Source: Mallotus nudiflorus
Lineage: Eukaryota; Streptophyta; Magnoliopsida; Malpighiales; Euphorbiaceae
Direction of reading: 5' to 3'
DNA length: 64,000 nt
Assembly: GCA_947683625.1 (NCBI GenBank)
Contig: CANTUR010000049.1
Span: forward strand, 4,132,501-4,196,500
Below the pieces are notes generated by a model. The model did no database searches. It saw only the letters and a list, made by a program, of their open reading frames with translations, and was not told where the DNA came from. The first letter of the stretch is position 1. Every line of letters starts with the position of its first letter. Positions 37,291-48,949 of this stretch are shown one piece after another. A program made the translations under genes and the position numbers.

Positions 37291-37920
37291 ATGGTCGGAT
37301 CACTAATGGAAACCCCTCAAGGGATGATAACATTTTCTAATGATGACTTGCCTCTAGAGGGGAGGGACCACTATAAGGCTCTGTTCATCAAGGCTGAGGT
37401 GAAAGGAAAAATGGCTTACTGCATGATGGTCGACAATGGTTCCACCATCAATGTATGTCCATTGAAGATTTTGCCAAAGTTAAGGTTAACGGTGGCTGAC
37501 TTAAAGCCTTCTAAAGTAGTTATCAAAGCTTATGATGACACCAAGAGGTCTGTGGAAGGAACATTCAGGGCGTTAATTAAAACAGGACCTATAGAAGTTT
37601 GGGTTGACTTGCACGTGATTGATATCCCAGTGACATTTGCCATTTTGTTGGGAAGGCCATGGTTTCACCCCTAGGCGGCGTTCCATCCACTGTTCACCAG
37701 AAAATCAAGTTCCCTCATGAAGGAAGGGTTGTCACCATCTCCGTTAAAACCGAAGTTCCTATGGCTGCATTGAAGTTAACCCCCAAAGAGATCTCTATAA
37801 GCCCTAGTTTTGAGGTTTATATAATTTACGAGGATGAGATTGATGAAAAGGTTCTAAAGATGATGTGCAGCATGAGGTTTATGCCCGGCATGGAGTTGGG
37901 AAAAGATTAAAGCAAACCTT
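37291..37920 (+). pseudogene. Tat aspartic protease
   Basis: Reads MVDNGSTINVCPLKILPKL (about 37425-37485), with the D-x-G-S form of the aspartic protease motif used by Tat elements, and later VTFAILLGRPWFH, the conserved ILGRPW strand. A frame change at about 37670 separates it from a downstream linker (GRVVTISVKTEVPM). Confidence 0.8.
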
Positions 37921-38167
37921 TAGAATTTGTGGAAAATAAGATGCCTATTTAAAAGCACGAGCTAGGATTCAAAGGGTTTGATGATACTAAGGGAGAGATA
38001 GATATCTGGGGCTAGTCTGAAGAAAAGGAAGAGGAAATCATGGCTGAAAAAAAAACTTTATAGGAGATCTTTGTAAAGGAAGGCATTGAGTACCCATACA
38101 ATGAAACTCCAGAACCTCTCTTGATGGTTGGGGAAGTTATTCCAAGTTCAAAATCTTTGCCGAATTT

Positions 38168-39905
38168 ATGAATAGAGCTAAGGGTGCTACTGTTGAAGAA
38201 TTCCCTACTGAGGAGCTGGTGCTGGCTGAAGAAGAATTTAAAGGGAATGAAGCTACCTTAGAGTGGAAAGGCATTGATGATCAAAGCAAAGAACTTAATT
38301 TTGAAGTCTACATCCTCAACTATATTATAGATGTCTTTTATAATGACTATGATGTTTCTTTTGCTTCTCTATTTGAAATTGATGATCTTTTCTTTTCGAA
38401 AGTGAATGCACTGAGGTTTGAATTTACTTATTTATGTGATATGTTCCCTAATGGTTATTCTACTTGTAATGATAATTTTATACATATATTTGACATTAAT
38501 TCCACGCAAACTGAATCATTTAATTTAGGCATAAAAAATAATCCTAAAAATATATTTCTTGCTTCTGGTTTAACTTATGATGAGAGAGAAAAAATGAAAG
38601 AAATCTTAACAAAGAGACAAAAAGTATTTGCTTGGAGTTATGAAGACATGCCCGAAATCGATAAGGAGATCTCAGAACACAGGATCCCCATATATCCTCA
38701 CATAGCACCAACAAAGCAAAAGCAAAGGAGGTTAAGGCCGGAATGGGCTCTTTTGGTCAAAGAAGAAGTCAAGAAACAGTTAAAAGCAAAGTTTTTGGAA
38801 GTGGTAAAGGACACCCAATGGTTAGCAAACATAGTTCCTATTCCTAAGAAAGATAGGAGGGTTAGAGTATGTGTGGACTACCATGATTTAAACAAGGCCT
38901 ACCTTAAAGATGAATTTCCGCTACCACACATCGATACGCTAATTGATAGCACAACTTCTAACGCGATGTACTCTTTCATGGATAGATTTTGAGGGTACAA
39001 TCAGATCATGATGGCGGTAATGGATAAGTTAAAAACATCCTTCACTATCGAATGGGGCGTATACTATTACCGAGTGATGCCTTTTAGATTAAAGAATGTA
39101 AGGGCCACTTATCAAAGGATGGCAACCGTTTGTTGCACGACATGATCCACAATGAGGTAGAAGTGTATGTTGATGATATGATGGTGAAATCGGCAACCAG
39201 GTAAGGGCATTTCGAGGCACTAGATAAGTTTCTGGCAAGGGCGAAAAAGTATAATCTCATACTGAATCCGAAGAAGTGTGCTTTTGGGGTTACATATGGA
39301 AAATTATTAGGACACATTGTCAGTTAGAAAGGAATAGAGGTGGATCTGGATAAGATTAAGGCAATAAGGGATATGCCTGCGCTAAGGAATGAAAAAAAGG
39401 TCTGAGGGTTCCTGGGGCGCTTGCAGTATATCAACAGATTTATAGCCAAATTGACAACCATGTGCAATCCTATCTTTAAGCTCCTAAAGAAAGATCAACC
39501 CATGATATGGGATGAAAGGTGTTAGTAAGCCTTTGAAGTTATCAAGGATTATCTAATGAATCCTCTTATTTTACAATTGCTAAGGCTGGGTAAATCCTTA
39601 ATCCTATATCTTGCAATTGAAAAAGATGCAATAGGGGAAATGTTGGCACAAGAAGGCGAAGAGAAGATAGAGTATGATGTGTATTACTTGAGTAAGAAGC
39701 TTCTGCCTTACGAAACTAGTTATAGCCTTATGGAGAAGACATGCCTAGCAGTGATTTGGACAACGAAGAAACTCCGACACTACTTTCAGTTTTACAAAGT
39801 GCAGGCAGTTTCCAAACATAATCCCCTCAGGTATCTCCAGCAGACCCCGTCTCTTACAGGAAAGTTGGCTAGGTAGCTTGTTCTACCCACAAAATTTGAA
39901 ATAAA
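38168..39905 (+). pseudogene. Tat reverse transcriptase and RNase H
   Basis: An open 274-codon piece (38168-38992) holds an acidic linker and the RT fingers: VFAWSYEDMPEID, LRPEWALLVKEEVKKQL, NIVPIPKKDRRVRVCVDYHD and FPLPHIDTLID, stopping in FMDRF*GYNQ. RT continues after the TGA with KTSFTIEWGVYYYRVMPFRL. The catalytic YVDD is intact at 39166-39177 in another frame. RNase H follows (IEYDVYYLSKKLLPYETSY, CLAVIWTTKKLRHYF). Frameshift near 39125 and several TAG stops. Confidence 0.9.
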
Positions 39906-39921
39906 ATATATAGCCAAGAAA

Positions 39922-40590
39922 ATGGTAAAAGGGAGAGCGGTAGTAGACTTCTTAGCACAGAGCCCAGTAGATGATGACCAAGAATGGAAGTTGGAGTTTC
40001 CCGACGAACACCTAGGGGCAATAGAGGTACAAGATAGGGAAATGTACTTCGATGGAGCCGTCAACAATAAAAGGGCTGGAATAGGTGTGATTTTGGTCAC
40101 GCCAAAAGAAAAGATGATTCCGATGGCAAAAAGACTCGAGTTTGAGGCAACCTACAACTGACCAGAATACGAGGCCTGCATTTTTAGTCTAGAGGCATTA
40201 TGCAGTGCAAGAGTGGACAATGTTACCGTGTATAGGGACTCCATGTTAGTCATAAAAAAAAATACTAAAGAGTGGGAGATAAAAGAGGATAGATTGCGTC
40301 TGTACTGGGAATATCTGGCTACTATCTCGTGCTCATTTACTTAGTGTAAGTTTGTTCACTTGCCGAGAGAAGGAAACCAGATAGTTGATACTTTAGCCAC
40401 ACTGGCCTCTATGTGGGAAAATGGGAAATAGCTAGAGGCCAGGCCCTTAATTCTGAAGAAATCTCGAGGCCCGTGCTATAAGGAGGTGAGGGTGACACCA
40501 GTCGACGCTAATGAGAAGTTTTAGTTTTATGACTTACAAAGATATCTAGAGATTGGGCAATTTTCTGATAGCACCAATAGGAAAGAGAGG
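39922..40590 (+). pseudogene. Tat second (archaeal-type) RNase H
   Basis: Contains MYFDGAVNNKRAGIGVILV and then EATYN*PEYEACIFSLEALC, followed by YRDSMLVIK. These are the DGA, E and D motifs of the extra RNase H found in Tat elements. A TGA breaks it at 40159-40161. The homologous frame of copy 2 (51250-50580) helps confirm the reading. Confidence 0.8.
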
Positions 40591-40602
40591 ATATCCCTGC
40601 AA

Positions 40603-41766
40603 ATGTTATCTCAACAGTTCATAAGTCACAATGGGATGTTGTACAAAAGAATGCCAACCGAGGTACACCTTAGATGTGTTGATAAGGATGAATCCTTAAA
40701 GCTTATGAAAGCGATTCATGAAGAAGTATGGGGGCCACACATGAATAGGATAATTTTGGCAAAGAAAATAGCTCGTCAGGGTTACTTTTAGCTCACCATG
40801 GAAGCATATTGTGTTAGATTTGTGAAGAAATGTCACAACTACCAAACTTATGGTGACGTTAGCCACTTACCATCTATGGAACTTCAAGGAATGACTTCTC
40901 CTTAGCCATTTGCTGTATGGGGGATTGACATCATAGGAGAGGTAAGGCCAAAAGCATCTAATGGTGATCGGTATATTATTGTGGCTATCGATTACTTCTC
41001 CAAGTGGGTTGAGGCTGAATCTTATGCTATAGTGGGTTGAAAGCAAATGTCAAGGTTCATCGAGAAGAACATAATCTATAGATATGGTTCACCGCACCAC
41101 ATTGTTACAGATAATGGGGTTCAATTTTGAGTAGAAATGGCTATGCTGCTAAAAGACTACAAGATTGAGCACCACAAATCATCTTCGTATAGGCCGCAGG
41201 AAAATGGGGTGCTGGAAGCAACCAATAAGAATGTGAAACAGATCCTGACCAAGATGTTAGGCAATTATTGAGATTGGGCAAAATACTTATAATTCACATT
41301 ATGCAGGTACCAAACCATTGCCAAAACCTCAACAGGGGTCACTCCATACTGCTTGATTTATGGATGTGAGGCCGTTTTACTAGTGGAGGTTGAGATAAGG
41401 TCATTGCGAGTCCAGCTAGAGTCTAAGCTCCTTGAGTATTAATGGGTGGAGAGTCGATTAGCTTAGTTGACATTACTAGATGAAAAGAGGATGAGAGCTA
41501 TGTATCATTCTTAGTTGTATCAAAAAAGAATAGTCCAAGCCTATAATAAAAAGATGAAGCCATGAAAGATCCAAGAAGGGGATTTGGTGCTGAAGCTTCC
41601 AAAGTTAATCATGGCTAACCCACAAGGGAAATTCAAGCCAAATTGGGAAGGACCATATCTGGTAAAGAAGTTATTTTCAAAAGGTGCCGCCATTTTATCT
41701 TATATGGAGGGAAATGAGTTCAAGGAGCTCGTCATCCTAGACAAACTTAAGAAATACTTCTTGTAA
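40603..41766 (+). pseudogene. Tat integrase
   Basis: Zinc-finger region with HEEVWGPHMNRIILAKKIAR and FVKKCHNYQTYG, in which the CxxC is damaged to C-x-x-Y. The core has WGIDIIGEVRPKASNGDRYI (first D), HHIVTDNGVQF (second D) and RPQENGVLEATNKNVKQI (catalytic E). The tail MANPQGKFKPNWEGPYLVKK is a typical integrase C-terminus. Stops at 40791, 40905, 41040, 41130 and 41272 break it; the sister copy has Trp at the first two. Confidence 0.9.
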
Positions 41767-42104
41767 AAAGTCTCACTAGGAAGAAAACCTCGAAAAGAGG
41801 TTGTCTAGGTAAAAATTAGAGACAAAAAAAAGTCTTGCTGGATTAAAAACCTAAAAAGAGGCGGTCCAGGTAAAAGTTAAGGACGTGTAAAAAGAGAGAG
41901 AGAGAGAGATGCAAAATGGTTAGTTGGAAAACTTGCAAGGGCAAGCCAACTAACAACATGAGATATATCATAAGCGAAATGTATATACATATTGTGCTTA
42001 AATTGAATAAATAGATTGCTTCAATTACTGTTAAGCATTGCATAAAGTGTTTGTTACAAGTTGTTTAACTAACAAAAAGGGAAACTACATCTAACAAAAA
42101 GCCA
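41767..42104. other. Post-pol Tat spacer
   Basis: Two copies of a gaaaacctcgaaaagagg/taaaaacctaaaaagaggc unit, often seen just after pol in Tat elements, then a (GA)n tract at 41898-41911. No gene. Confidence 0.6.
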
Positions 42105-44621
42105 CTCATGTCCTCATCGTTGTTGTCCTCATTGATTTGGAACACATCAATCTAGCACTCAAGAGTGGCAATCCTTGCCCTGCTAGCCTCGTCATGGTTC
42201 TGCTCAAACAAATCACAGGTTAGTGAATCATATAAGCATGCATAAATGTAGGGAATAGAAAGATTCTTACCCTCCACTATTAGGTTACCTTTAGCATATA
42301 GTCTCTCTAAGCTTTTATCATGTGATACATGTATAGGCCTTGCTCCAGAGAAATCTGCATTGTTAAATGAATATTAGGACTAACATATGGGTTAAGAATG
42401 ATAGTGAAAGCATGTCAGGATTGAACTTCCATGAGTGGCACCACCAGGGGTGCATACAAGTGTCAAATCCTCGTCCAGAGTCAAAAAATGATGATACAAC
42501 TCTCTAGGAGGGACCCAACATCAAGCTAAGGGGTCAAGGACATGAATGTAGCTGTCGGGAGTGAACTAAGAACTAGGAGCGGTAGGCGGCCTGGCCTGCT
42601 CGGCAGCCACCGAAGTCTTCTCCCTGCCTAGATCCAAATGACGCCTCAAGGGCTCTCTCTCTTGCACTCGAGATCTAGCATGAGGCATAGGCCTAGCAGG
42701 TACAGCCTAAAGGCAAGAAAAGGAAAACATATAAGAACACAACTAGTTCTTAAAGTAGGAAAAAAGTGACAAGGATATACCTAGGAGGTAGAAGCAACAT
42801 TGAAGGGGACCGTTAACAGAAGATGAGCTCGAACGAACTCCACATATTGGTTCTTTACAAGAACTGTGTGATCCACAATCGGTGAGCCTGCGACAGCCTG
42901 AGCGAGATCCTCGCCCTCCAGCTCATGCACCAAAAGCACACTATCAAGAGGAGACTTGGGAACCCGTCTCACTATAGCGCCTCCCCTCTAGTTCATGACC
43001 TGCTTACTAAGATACCAGGCCTAATATCTAGGGCCATAAAGGTGCACCCTCTTTCTGGCTAGGGGCCTAGAATGAGTCATTTCGATATTCCAGCTATCCT
43101 CAGGCCCACATAAGTCATTCCGGATCTGCAAAGGGTGAAAACATCAGCAGGTAAGTAGATTAAATTTGTATAAATTGCTAATGGAAGAGGTTGTGTTTTG
43201 TAGGTACTGCAACCTGCGTCAGGGAGTTCAGGTGCTAGCTGTGGATATGCACCCGGGCAAGATGCCTCTTCAGGACACGGTTGGCACCTCATCTGCTAAT
43301 AGCTGGAAGGTGATCCCCTACTCGCTGAACACCTACAATCAGCTCCAGCTCCAAAGCCCAGACCTATCAAGAAAGTTAATTAGCCATTGTAAATAAGTGG
43401 AGACTAGAACAAGTCAAGAGAGGGGAGGGTCATGACTTATCAAGACAGCATGCCAAAAGCCGTAAAATCTCTTGGCCCCTTGGACCACCTCGTCCATGCT
43501 CCGATACAGATACGCGAGAGGACAACTACCCCAGTCAAATATGGATACGTGATCAAGATCTCAGAGAGCTGGTAGGAACATCAGATCGATCAAGCTGGTG
43601 ATGTCAACAAAGAAGGTGGTGCTGAGCAAGTAGAGCAGGAAAGCCCTCACCACTTGATCAACCTCGCGAGGAGTGACCATAGTCGCAGCCCGCTCCCGAT
43701 TATAGAAGCTCCTATTCGAGTCAAGCTTGAGGGTATGAGTCCCCTTTATATCAGGAGTCATGCCCAAAAGCCGCTCAATGTATGCAGCCTTATCCAGAGA
43801 CAACTAGTGTAAGCTCATATAGAGGGGGATGAGGTCTCTAACATAGGCGATCCCTGTAATAGTAGCAAATGACACCAGATTCAGAGTGAGCTCATAAATG
43901 CGAGGTGGAAGGTGTGGGTTGTGTCAAACCACCTCTCCATTAGTATGTGTAGTGGATGGTAGTCTATACGTCCTTTCTCAGAAGGAAGTGAGAGTACAAA
44001 GTCCTTGAATCCAGCCTCCTGAATTTGATCCTTCTGATCGTCATGTCAGCTTACTATAAAAGACTCGAGCCCCGTGGAAATTCCCAACACCCTTAAAAGT
44101 CTGTGCATTGTGCTATAAGAGGAAAAAAATAAGGAAATTGAATTTATGCATTTCATTGTCATAGAAAAATTTAGAATGAATAAGCGTATAACTGACATGA
44201 ATCGCCCTACTGATGAAATGTATCGTCTCATTAATGAAGAGATCGCCTCGTAAAAAAGGCAACAGCCTTTTAATTTGCAGGAATGGCCATCACTTTATCG
44301 ATGAGACGATCACCTTTGCAGGGTGCAGACAGCAACAATTTTTAATTTTTGACATCAAAATGGAAAAATTCATATTTATTCAACCTAATCATGCTCTAGA
44401 ATGATAAATATACAAGAATAATCACTAACAGGATGCAATTTGTAGGAAAAATAAAAAATTCAGATACTAACCTCTCCGAATGTAGATGAATAAATGTGGG
44501 ACCCTAGATTTGCCAAAAGAGGAATCGAGCTTTCCCATGTCAATCCAAGGCTCCGAGAAGCACTAATAGAGGGTGGGATGCGATCCCACTTAGGTACAGG
44601 AGGTGTCCTCTCATTTTCCAT
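42105..44621 (-). pseudogene. Antisense plant-mobile-domain (PMD) gene, copy A, multi-exon
   Basis: Candidate exons on the minus strand: 44621-44472 (MENERTPPVPKWDRIPPSIS start), 44112-43441, 43363-43214, 43125-42781, and 42706 to about 42110. Introns end TATAG, GATAG, TTTGCAG and CTTTAG; donors include GAG|GTTAGT, CAG|GTTGCA and TAG|GTATAT, while the second exon's donor has become AT. The main exon has RWFDTTHTFHLP and VVRAFLLYLLSTTFFVD, then CPLAYLYRSMDEVVQGAKRF, matching the aminotransferase-like plant mobile domain (MAIN/MAIL family). The first exon does not obviously join the second in frame. It lies antisense to Tat pol. Stops and frame breaks mean it is not functional here. Confidence 0.75.
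44205..44325. repeat. gaggcgatcgcctc-type cluster
   Basis: Degenerate copies within the first intron of the antisense PMD gene (gagatcgcctcg, gagacgatcacctttg). Confidence 0.6.
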
Positions 44622-44727
44622 TGTTTAGAAAAGGAAGAAAAGTACAAAAAGTATAAAGGAGAAAGAGAAAAAAAAAGAAAGGGAAAATGACAAAAAATGG
44701 AAAAGAGGGGAAGTGGAGAAAAATTAT

Positions 44728-44735
44728 CTTTTATA
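44728..44735 (-). promoter_or_regulatory. TATA box of the antisense PMD gene, copy A
   Basis: Minus strand TATAAAAG, followed by a pyrimidine-rich stretch (ctccacttcccctctttt), 107 bases before the ATG at 44621. Preserved in the inverted copy. Confidence 0.6.
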
Positions 44736-44859
44736 GTAGGTGGAAATTTAGGATTTTGAAAAAAAAAGGGAGGTCATTATTTACGTGTTCTTGGAAATCA
44801 AAGTTCAGGAATGAAAGTCGTCTAAGTGAAGCTTTAGTAAGAACAGGGCCAAGAAAACT

Positions 44860-45600
44860 CGGGATTCACACTTTTTAGTTCAATAAAAATTAGGCTAGGG
44901 AAACTCGAGCTTTATGTTTTCAGTTGAACAATGTGTGGGCCAGGAAAACTCAAGTGTTACACTGCAACAAAACATGGATGTTTGGGTTTGAATCCTCGAA
45001 GCTCAAAGACAGGGCTATTCGGGTTTGAATCCTCGAAGCTCAAAGACTGAGATGACTGTTTGAGTAGTATCCTCGAAGTCGAAAGCAAACGACAACTGGA
45101 TTAGAAAAACTTAAAAGTCTGTATCCCCGAAGAAGTGGTAATCAGACCAGGAAAATTTGAAAATCACATCCCTAATCAGAATCAAGCTAGGAAAACTCGA
45201 GAACTAAAGTCAGTACAACGATGATTGGAGCAAGAAAACCCGAGAATCAAGTTTCGATATAATGACGATTGAGCCAAGATAACTTGAAAATCATGACCCC
45301 AGTGGGTTGATTAGGTGACAATTGGATTAGGAAAATCCAAGAATCATGTCTCTAGTGGAACTATAATTGGGCCATGAAAACCTGAACAACCATATCTTTG
45401 AGCTTCGGGGATTCACACCTGAACAGCCTTGTCTTTGAGCTTTGGGGATTCAAATCCGAATATCCCTGTCTTGTCACAGCGTAACACTTGGGTTTTCCTG
45501 GCCCACATATTGTTCAACTGAAAACGTGAAGCTCGATTTTCCCTGGCTCGATATTTATTAAACTAAAAAGTGCAAATCCTAGGTTTTCCTGGCCCGATTC
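44860..45600. repeat. Palindrome centre with degenerate ~45-bp repeats
   Basis: Units contain aggaaaactcgag-like phrases about every 40-50 bases (for example 44938, 45190, 45235, 45325), and ggtttgaatcctcgaagctc occurs twice in a row. The unique centre is 45057-45394. Confidence 0.7.
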
Positions 45601-45705
45601 TTACTAAAACTTCACTTAAACGACTTTCATTCCTCAACTTTGATTTCTAAGCACACGTAAATAATGACCCTTTTTTTTTTTTGAAAACCTTAAACTTCCA
45701 CCTAC

Positions 45706-45713
45706 TATAAAAG
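45706..45713 (+). promoter_or_regulatory. TATA box of the antisense PMD gene, copy B
   Basis: TATAAAAG followed by ctccacttcccctctttt, 118 bases before the ATG at 45831. Both the box and the pyrimidine patch match copy A. Confidence 0.6.
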
Positions 45714-45830
45714 ATAACTTTTCTCCACTTCCCCTCTTTTCCACATTTTTTCATTTTTCCTTTCTTTTTTTTCTCTTATCTTCTCTCTTTCTCCTTTATA
45801 CTTTCTATACTTCTCTCCCTTCTCTAAATA

Positions 45831-48300
45831 ATGGAAAATGAGAGGACACCTCTTGTACCTGAGTAGGATTGCATCCCACCCTCCATTAGCGCTTCTCGAA
45901 GCCTTGGATTCACACGGGGAAGCTCGATTCCTCTCTTGGCGGATCTAGGGTCCCACATCTGTTCATCTGCATTTAAAGAGGTTATTATCCAAATTTTTTA
46001 TTTTTCCTATAAATTGCATTAGGATAGTGATTATTCTTGTATATTTATCATTCTAGAGCATGATTAGGTTAAAAAAATTATGAATTTTACCATTGTGATG
46101 TCAAAAATTGAAAACCATTGTTGTCTACGTCCTGCAGAGGTGATCGCCTCTTTGACGAGGCGATGGCTATTCTTGCATATTAGAAGGCTATCACCTTTTC
46201 GACAAGGCAATCGCCTCTGTAATGAGGTGATCACTTCATTGATGAGACAACACGTTTCATCAACAAGGCGATCCACGTTAGTTATACGCTTATTCATTCT
46301 GAATTTTTCTGTGACAATGAAATGCATAAATTCAACTTCCCTATTTTTTTCCTCTTATAGCACGATGCATAGAAATTTAAGGGTGTTAGAAATTTCCATG
46401 GGGCTTGAATCTTTTATAGTGAGCTAACTGACAATCAGAAGGATTGAATTCAGGAGACTAAATTCAAGGATTTTGTACTCTCACTTCCATCTAAGCAGGG
46501 ACGTATAGACTACCAGCCATTACACGCATTGATGGAGAGGTGGTTCGACACAACTCACACCTTCCACCTCCCATTTGGTGAGCTCACTCTGGATTTGGTG
46601 TCATTTGCTGATCCCCAGTGCTGGAGACCCTGTCCTCCTCAATGCGAGCTTACATCAGCTGTCTCTGGACATGGCTGAATACATCAAGCTAGGCATGACT
46701 CCTTATATGAAGGGGACTCATACCCTCAAGCGCAACTCGATTAGGAGCTTTTATACTTGGGAGCAGGTTGCAGCTATGGTCACTCCTAGCAAGGTTTATC
46801 AGGTGGTGAGGGCTTTCCTGCTCTACTTGCTCAACACCACCTTCTTTGTTGACACTGCCAACTCGATTTATCTGATGTTCCTACCAACTCTTTAAGATAT
46901 TGATCACATATCCACATTTGACTAGGGTAGTTGTGCTCTCGCATATCTATATCGAAGCATGGATGAGGTGGTCCGAGGGGCCAAAAGATTTTATAGCTTT
47001 TGGCACCCCATCTTGGTAAGTCATGACCCTCCCCTCTCTTGACTTGTTATAGTCTCCACTTATTTACACTAGCTAATCAACTTTCGTAATAGGTCTGGGC
47101 TTTGGAGCTGCTCGTAGGTGTGCAGGGAGTGGGGGATCACTTTCCAGCTATTAACAGATGGGGTGCCAACCGTGTCCTGAAGAGGCATCTCGCCCAGGTG
47201 CATATCCATTGGTAGCACTTGAACTCCCTGATGCAGGATGCAGTACCTACAAAACACAACCTCTTCCATTAGCAATTTATGCAAATTTAATCTACTTACC
47301 TGTTGATGTTTCCACCCTTCACAAATCCATAATGACTTGTGGGGGCCTAAGGATAGCTAGAATATCAAAATGACTCATTCCAGGCCCCTAGCCTGAAAGA
47401 GGGTACTCCTTTATGGCCTTGGATATTGGGTTTGGTATCTTGATGAGTGAGTTATAAATTGGAGGGGAGGCGCTAGAACGAGATGGGTTCCCAAGTCTCC
47501 TCCTGATAGCATGCTTTTGGCACACGAGCTGGAGGTGAGGACCTCACTTAGGCTGTCGCAGGCTTACCAGCTGTGGATCACACAGTCCATGTGAAGAGTC
47601 GATATATGGAGTTCATTCAAGCTCACATTCTATTAGTGGTCCCCTTCCCTGTCGCCTTTTTCCTACTTTAAGAACTAGTTGTGTTCTTACATGTTTTCCT
47701 TTTCTTGCCTTTAGGCTATACCCGCTAGGCCTATGCCTCAGGGTAGATCTCGAGTGCGAGAGAGAGAGCCCCTAAGGCGTTGTTTGGATCCAAGCAGGGA
47801 GGAGACTTCGGTAGCTGCCGAGTAGGCTTGGCCACCTACTGCCCCCAGTTCTTAGTTTGCTCTTGGCAACTTCATTCATGTCCCTGACCCCTTAGCTCGA
47901 TGTTGGGTCCCTCCTAGAGAGTTGTCTCATCAGTTTTTAACACTAGATGAGGATTTGACACTTGCATGCACCCCTAGTGGTGACACTCATGCAAGTTCAA
48001 TCCTAGCCTACTTTCACTATCATTCTCAACCCAGCTGTTAGTTCTAACATTCATTTAGCAATGCAGATTTCTCTAGAGCAAGGCCTATACATGTATCACA
48101 TGATAGAAGCTCAGAGATACTATATGCTAAAGGTCACCCAACAGTGGATGGTAAGAATCTTTCTATTCCCTACATGTATGCACGCTTGCATGATTCACTA
48201 ACCTATGATTTGTTTGAGCAAGACCGTGATGAGGCTAACAGGGTGAGGATCGCCACTCTTGAGTGCTAGATTGATGTGTTCCAGATCGATGAGGATGGGA
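45831..48300 (+). pseudogene. PMD gene, copy B, multi-exon, antisense to Tat pol of copy 2
   Basis: Candidate exons: 45831-45980 (150 bases, same length as in copy A, with a TAG at codon 12 where copy A has Trp), 46361-47015, 47093-47236, from 47325, and from 47715. The exon-2 donor is a perfect CTTG|GTAAGT, and the acceptor is GTAATAG|GTCTGG. PMD motifs: MERWFDTTHTFHLPFGELTL (about 46530-46590), MAEYIKLGMTP, VVRAFLLYLLNTTFFVDTAN and ALAYLYRSMDEVVRGAKRFY, then WALELLVGVQGVGDHF. PMD proteins of plants act in silencing and genome stability, and the domain is often carried by transposons. Splice sites of introns 3 and 4 are mutated or deleted here, and frameshifts occur near 46605, so it is a pseudogene. 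Confidence 0.8.
46130..46275. repeat. gaggcgatcgcctc-type cluster
   Basis: About seven degenerate copies (gaggtgatcgcctc, aaggcaatcgcctc, aaggcgatccacg) in intron 1 of PMD copy B. Confidence 0.7.
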
Positions 48301-48949
48301 GTGGCAGTGGCACTGGAGGAGGGGATGACCTTGAGGGTGCTAGATCAAACGCTTGAAGTACCAAGGCCTATGAGTTATTGTTTCCACCTTTTAACTGATA
48401 AGCTTGGACAATGAACACATACACTTTTCCATTCTTTTTTGGATGAATTGTTTACAAAATTCAACTTTTATCTCAATTAAATTTATTCTTTTACATGCAA
48501 ATTTATTTCAATTATTACATGTGTGCGAGTCCGCCCCGCTACACTCTGATTTACACTTACTGAGATTGTACAATTTAATTAAGCTTAACAACTGATACTG
48601 CTGAAGAGGCAATTGCCTCATAACTTTCTGATGAAAAGGCGATCGCCTCTTGTTGCTGAGGCGATGCCTCTTTGATGAGGCGATCGCCTCATCATCAAGC
48701 AATTCTGCCCCTTTAAAAGCTCAAAACCCTTGCCCAACCTTGCTGTTAAAACACCTTCGTCCTTTACCTCCAATTTCTCTCTTTAGACACCCCTGAAAGC
48801 TTGAACCATGAATGAATGGAGTCTTAAACTGCTATAACCGATCTTGAAAAGTTTAGATAATAGGTCTTAGGCTAGGTTATAGTCGTTTCACTTTCCAGTC
48901 TTTAAATCACTACATGCTAGGAGGATCAATTTTCCCTTCTTTCATACCA
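48301..48949. other. Spacer with the densest gaggcgatcgcctc cluster
   Basis: The cluster at 48604-48692 holds five copies, including gaggcgatcgcctcat. It appears where the palindrome ends and the unrelated insertion begins. The minus-strand ORF across it is an artefact of the repeat. Confidence 0.6.

Larger units (their letters stand above)
32725..45056 (+). mobile_element. Tat-lineage Ty3/gypsy retrotransposon, copy 1
   Basis: Order: 5' LTR, PBS, gag, protease, RT, RNase H, second RNase H, integrase, then an antisense multi-exon PMD gene. A second RNase H domain between pol RNase H and integrase, together with extra ORFs beyond pol, is a hallmark of the Tat lineage (Ogre/Retand-type). No 3' LTR follows; instead the sequence turns around into an inverted copy at about 45.06-45.39 kb. 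All sense ORFs are broken. Confidence 0.8.
42105..45056. repeat. Palindrome left arm
   Basis: Inverted copy of about 45395-48300, traced at many points, for example aagcgtttgaagtaccaagg-side motifs, gaggttgtgttttgtaggtactgc and ctcgaagctcaaagac. Arms of about 2.95 and 2.9 kb with a 340-bp centre. Identity by eye is around 85-90%. Confidence 0.9.
45395..48300. repeat. Palindrome right arm
   Basis: Reverse copy of 42105-45056. It lacks about 35 bases around the exon-3 donor (near 47655) compared with the left arm. Confidence 0.9.

Noticed and set aside
43166..43396. ORFs with MEEVVFCRYC in both arms (also 47069-47284, minus)
   Set aside because: They are the opposite strand of intron 2 and exon 2 of the PMD gene; similarity between them only reflects the palindrome.
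32935..48695. CRISPR-like array from regularly spaced gaggcgatcgcctc
   Set aside because: Spacing is irregular, units are degenerate and the sequence is a plant nuclear retroelement.
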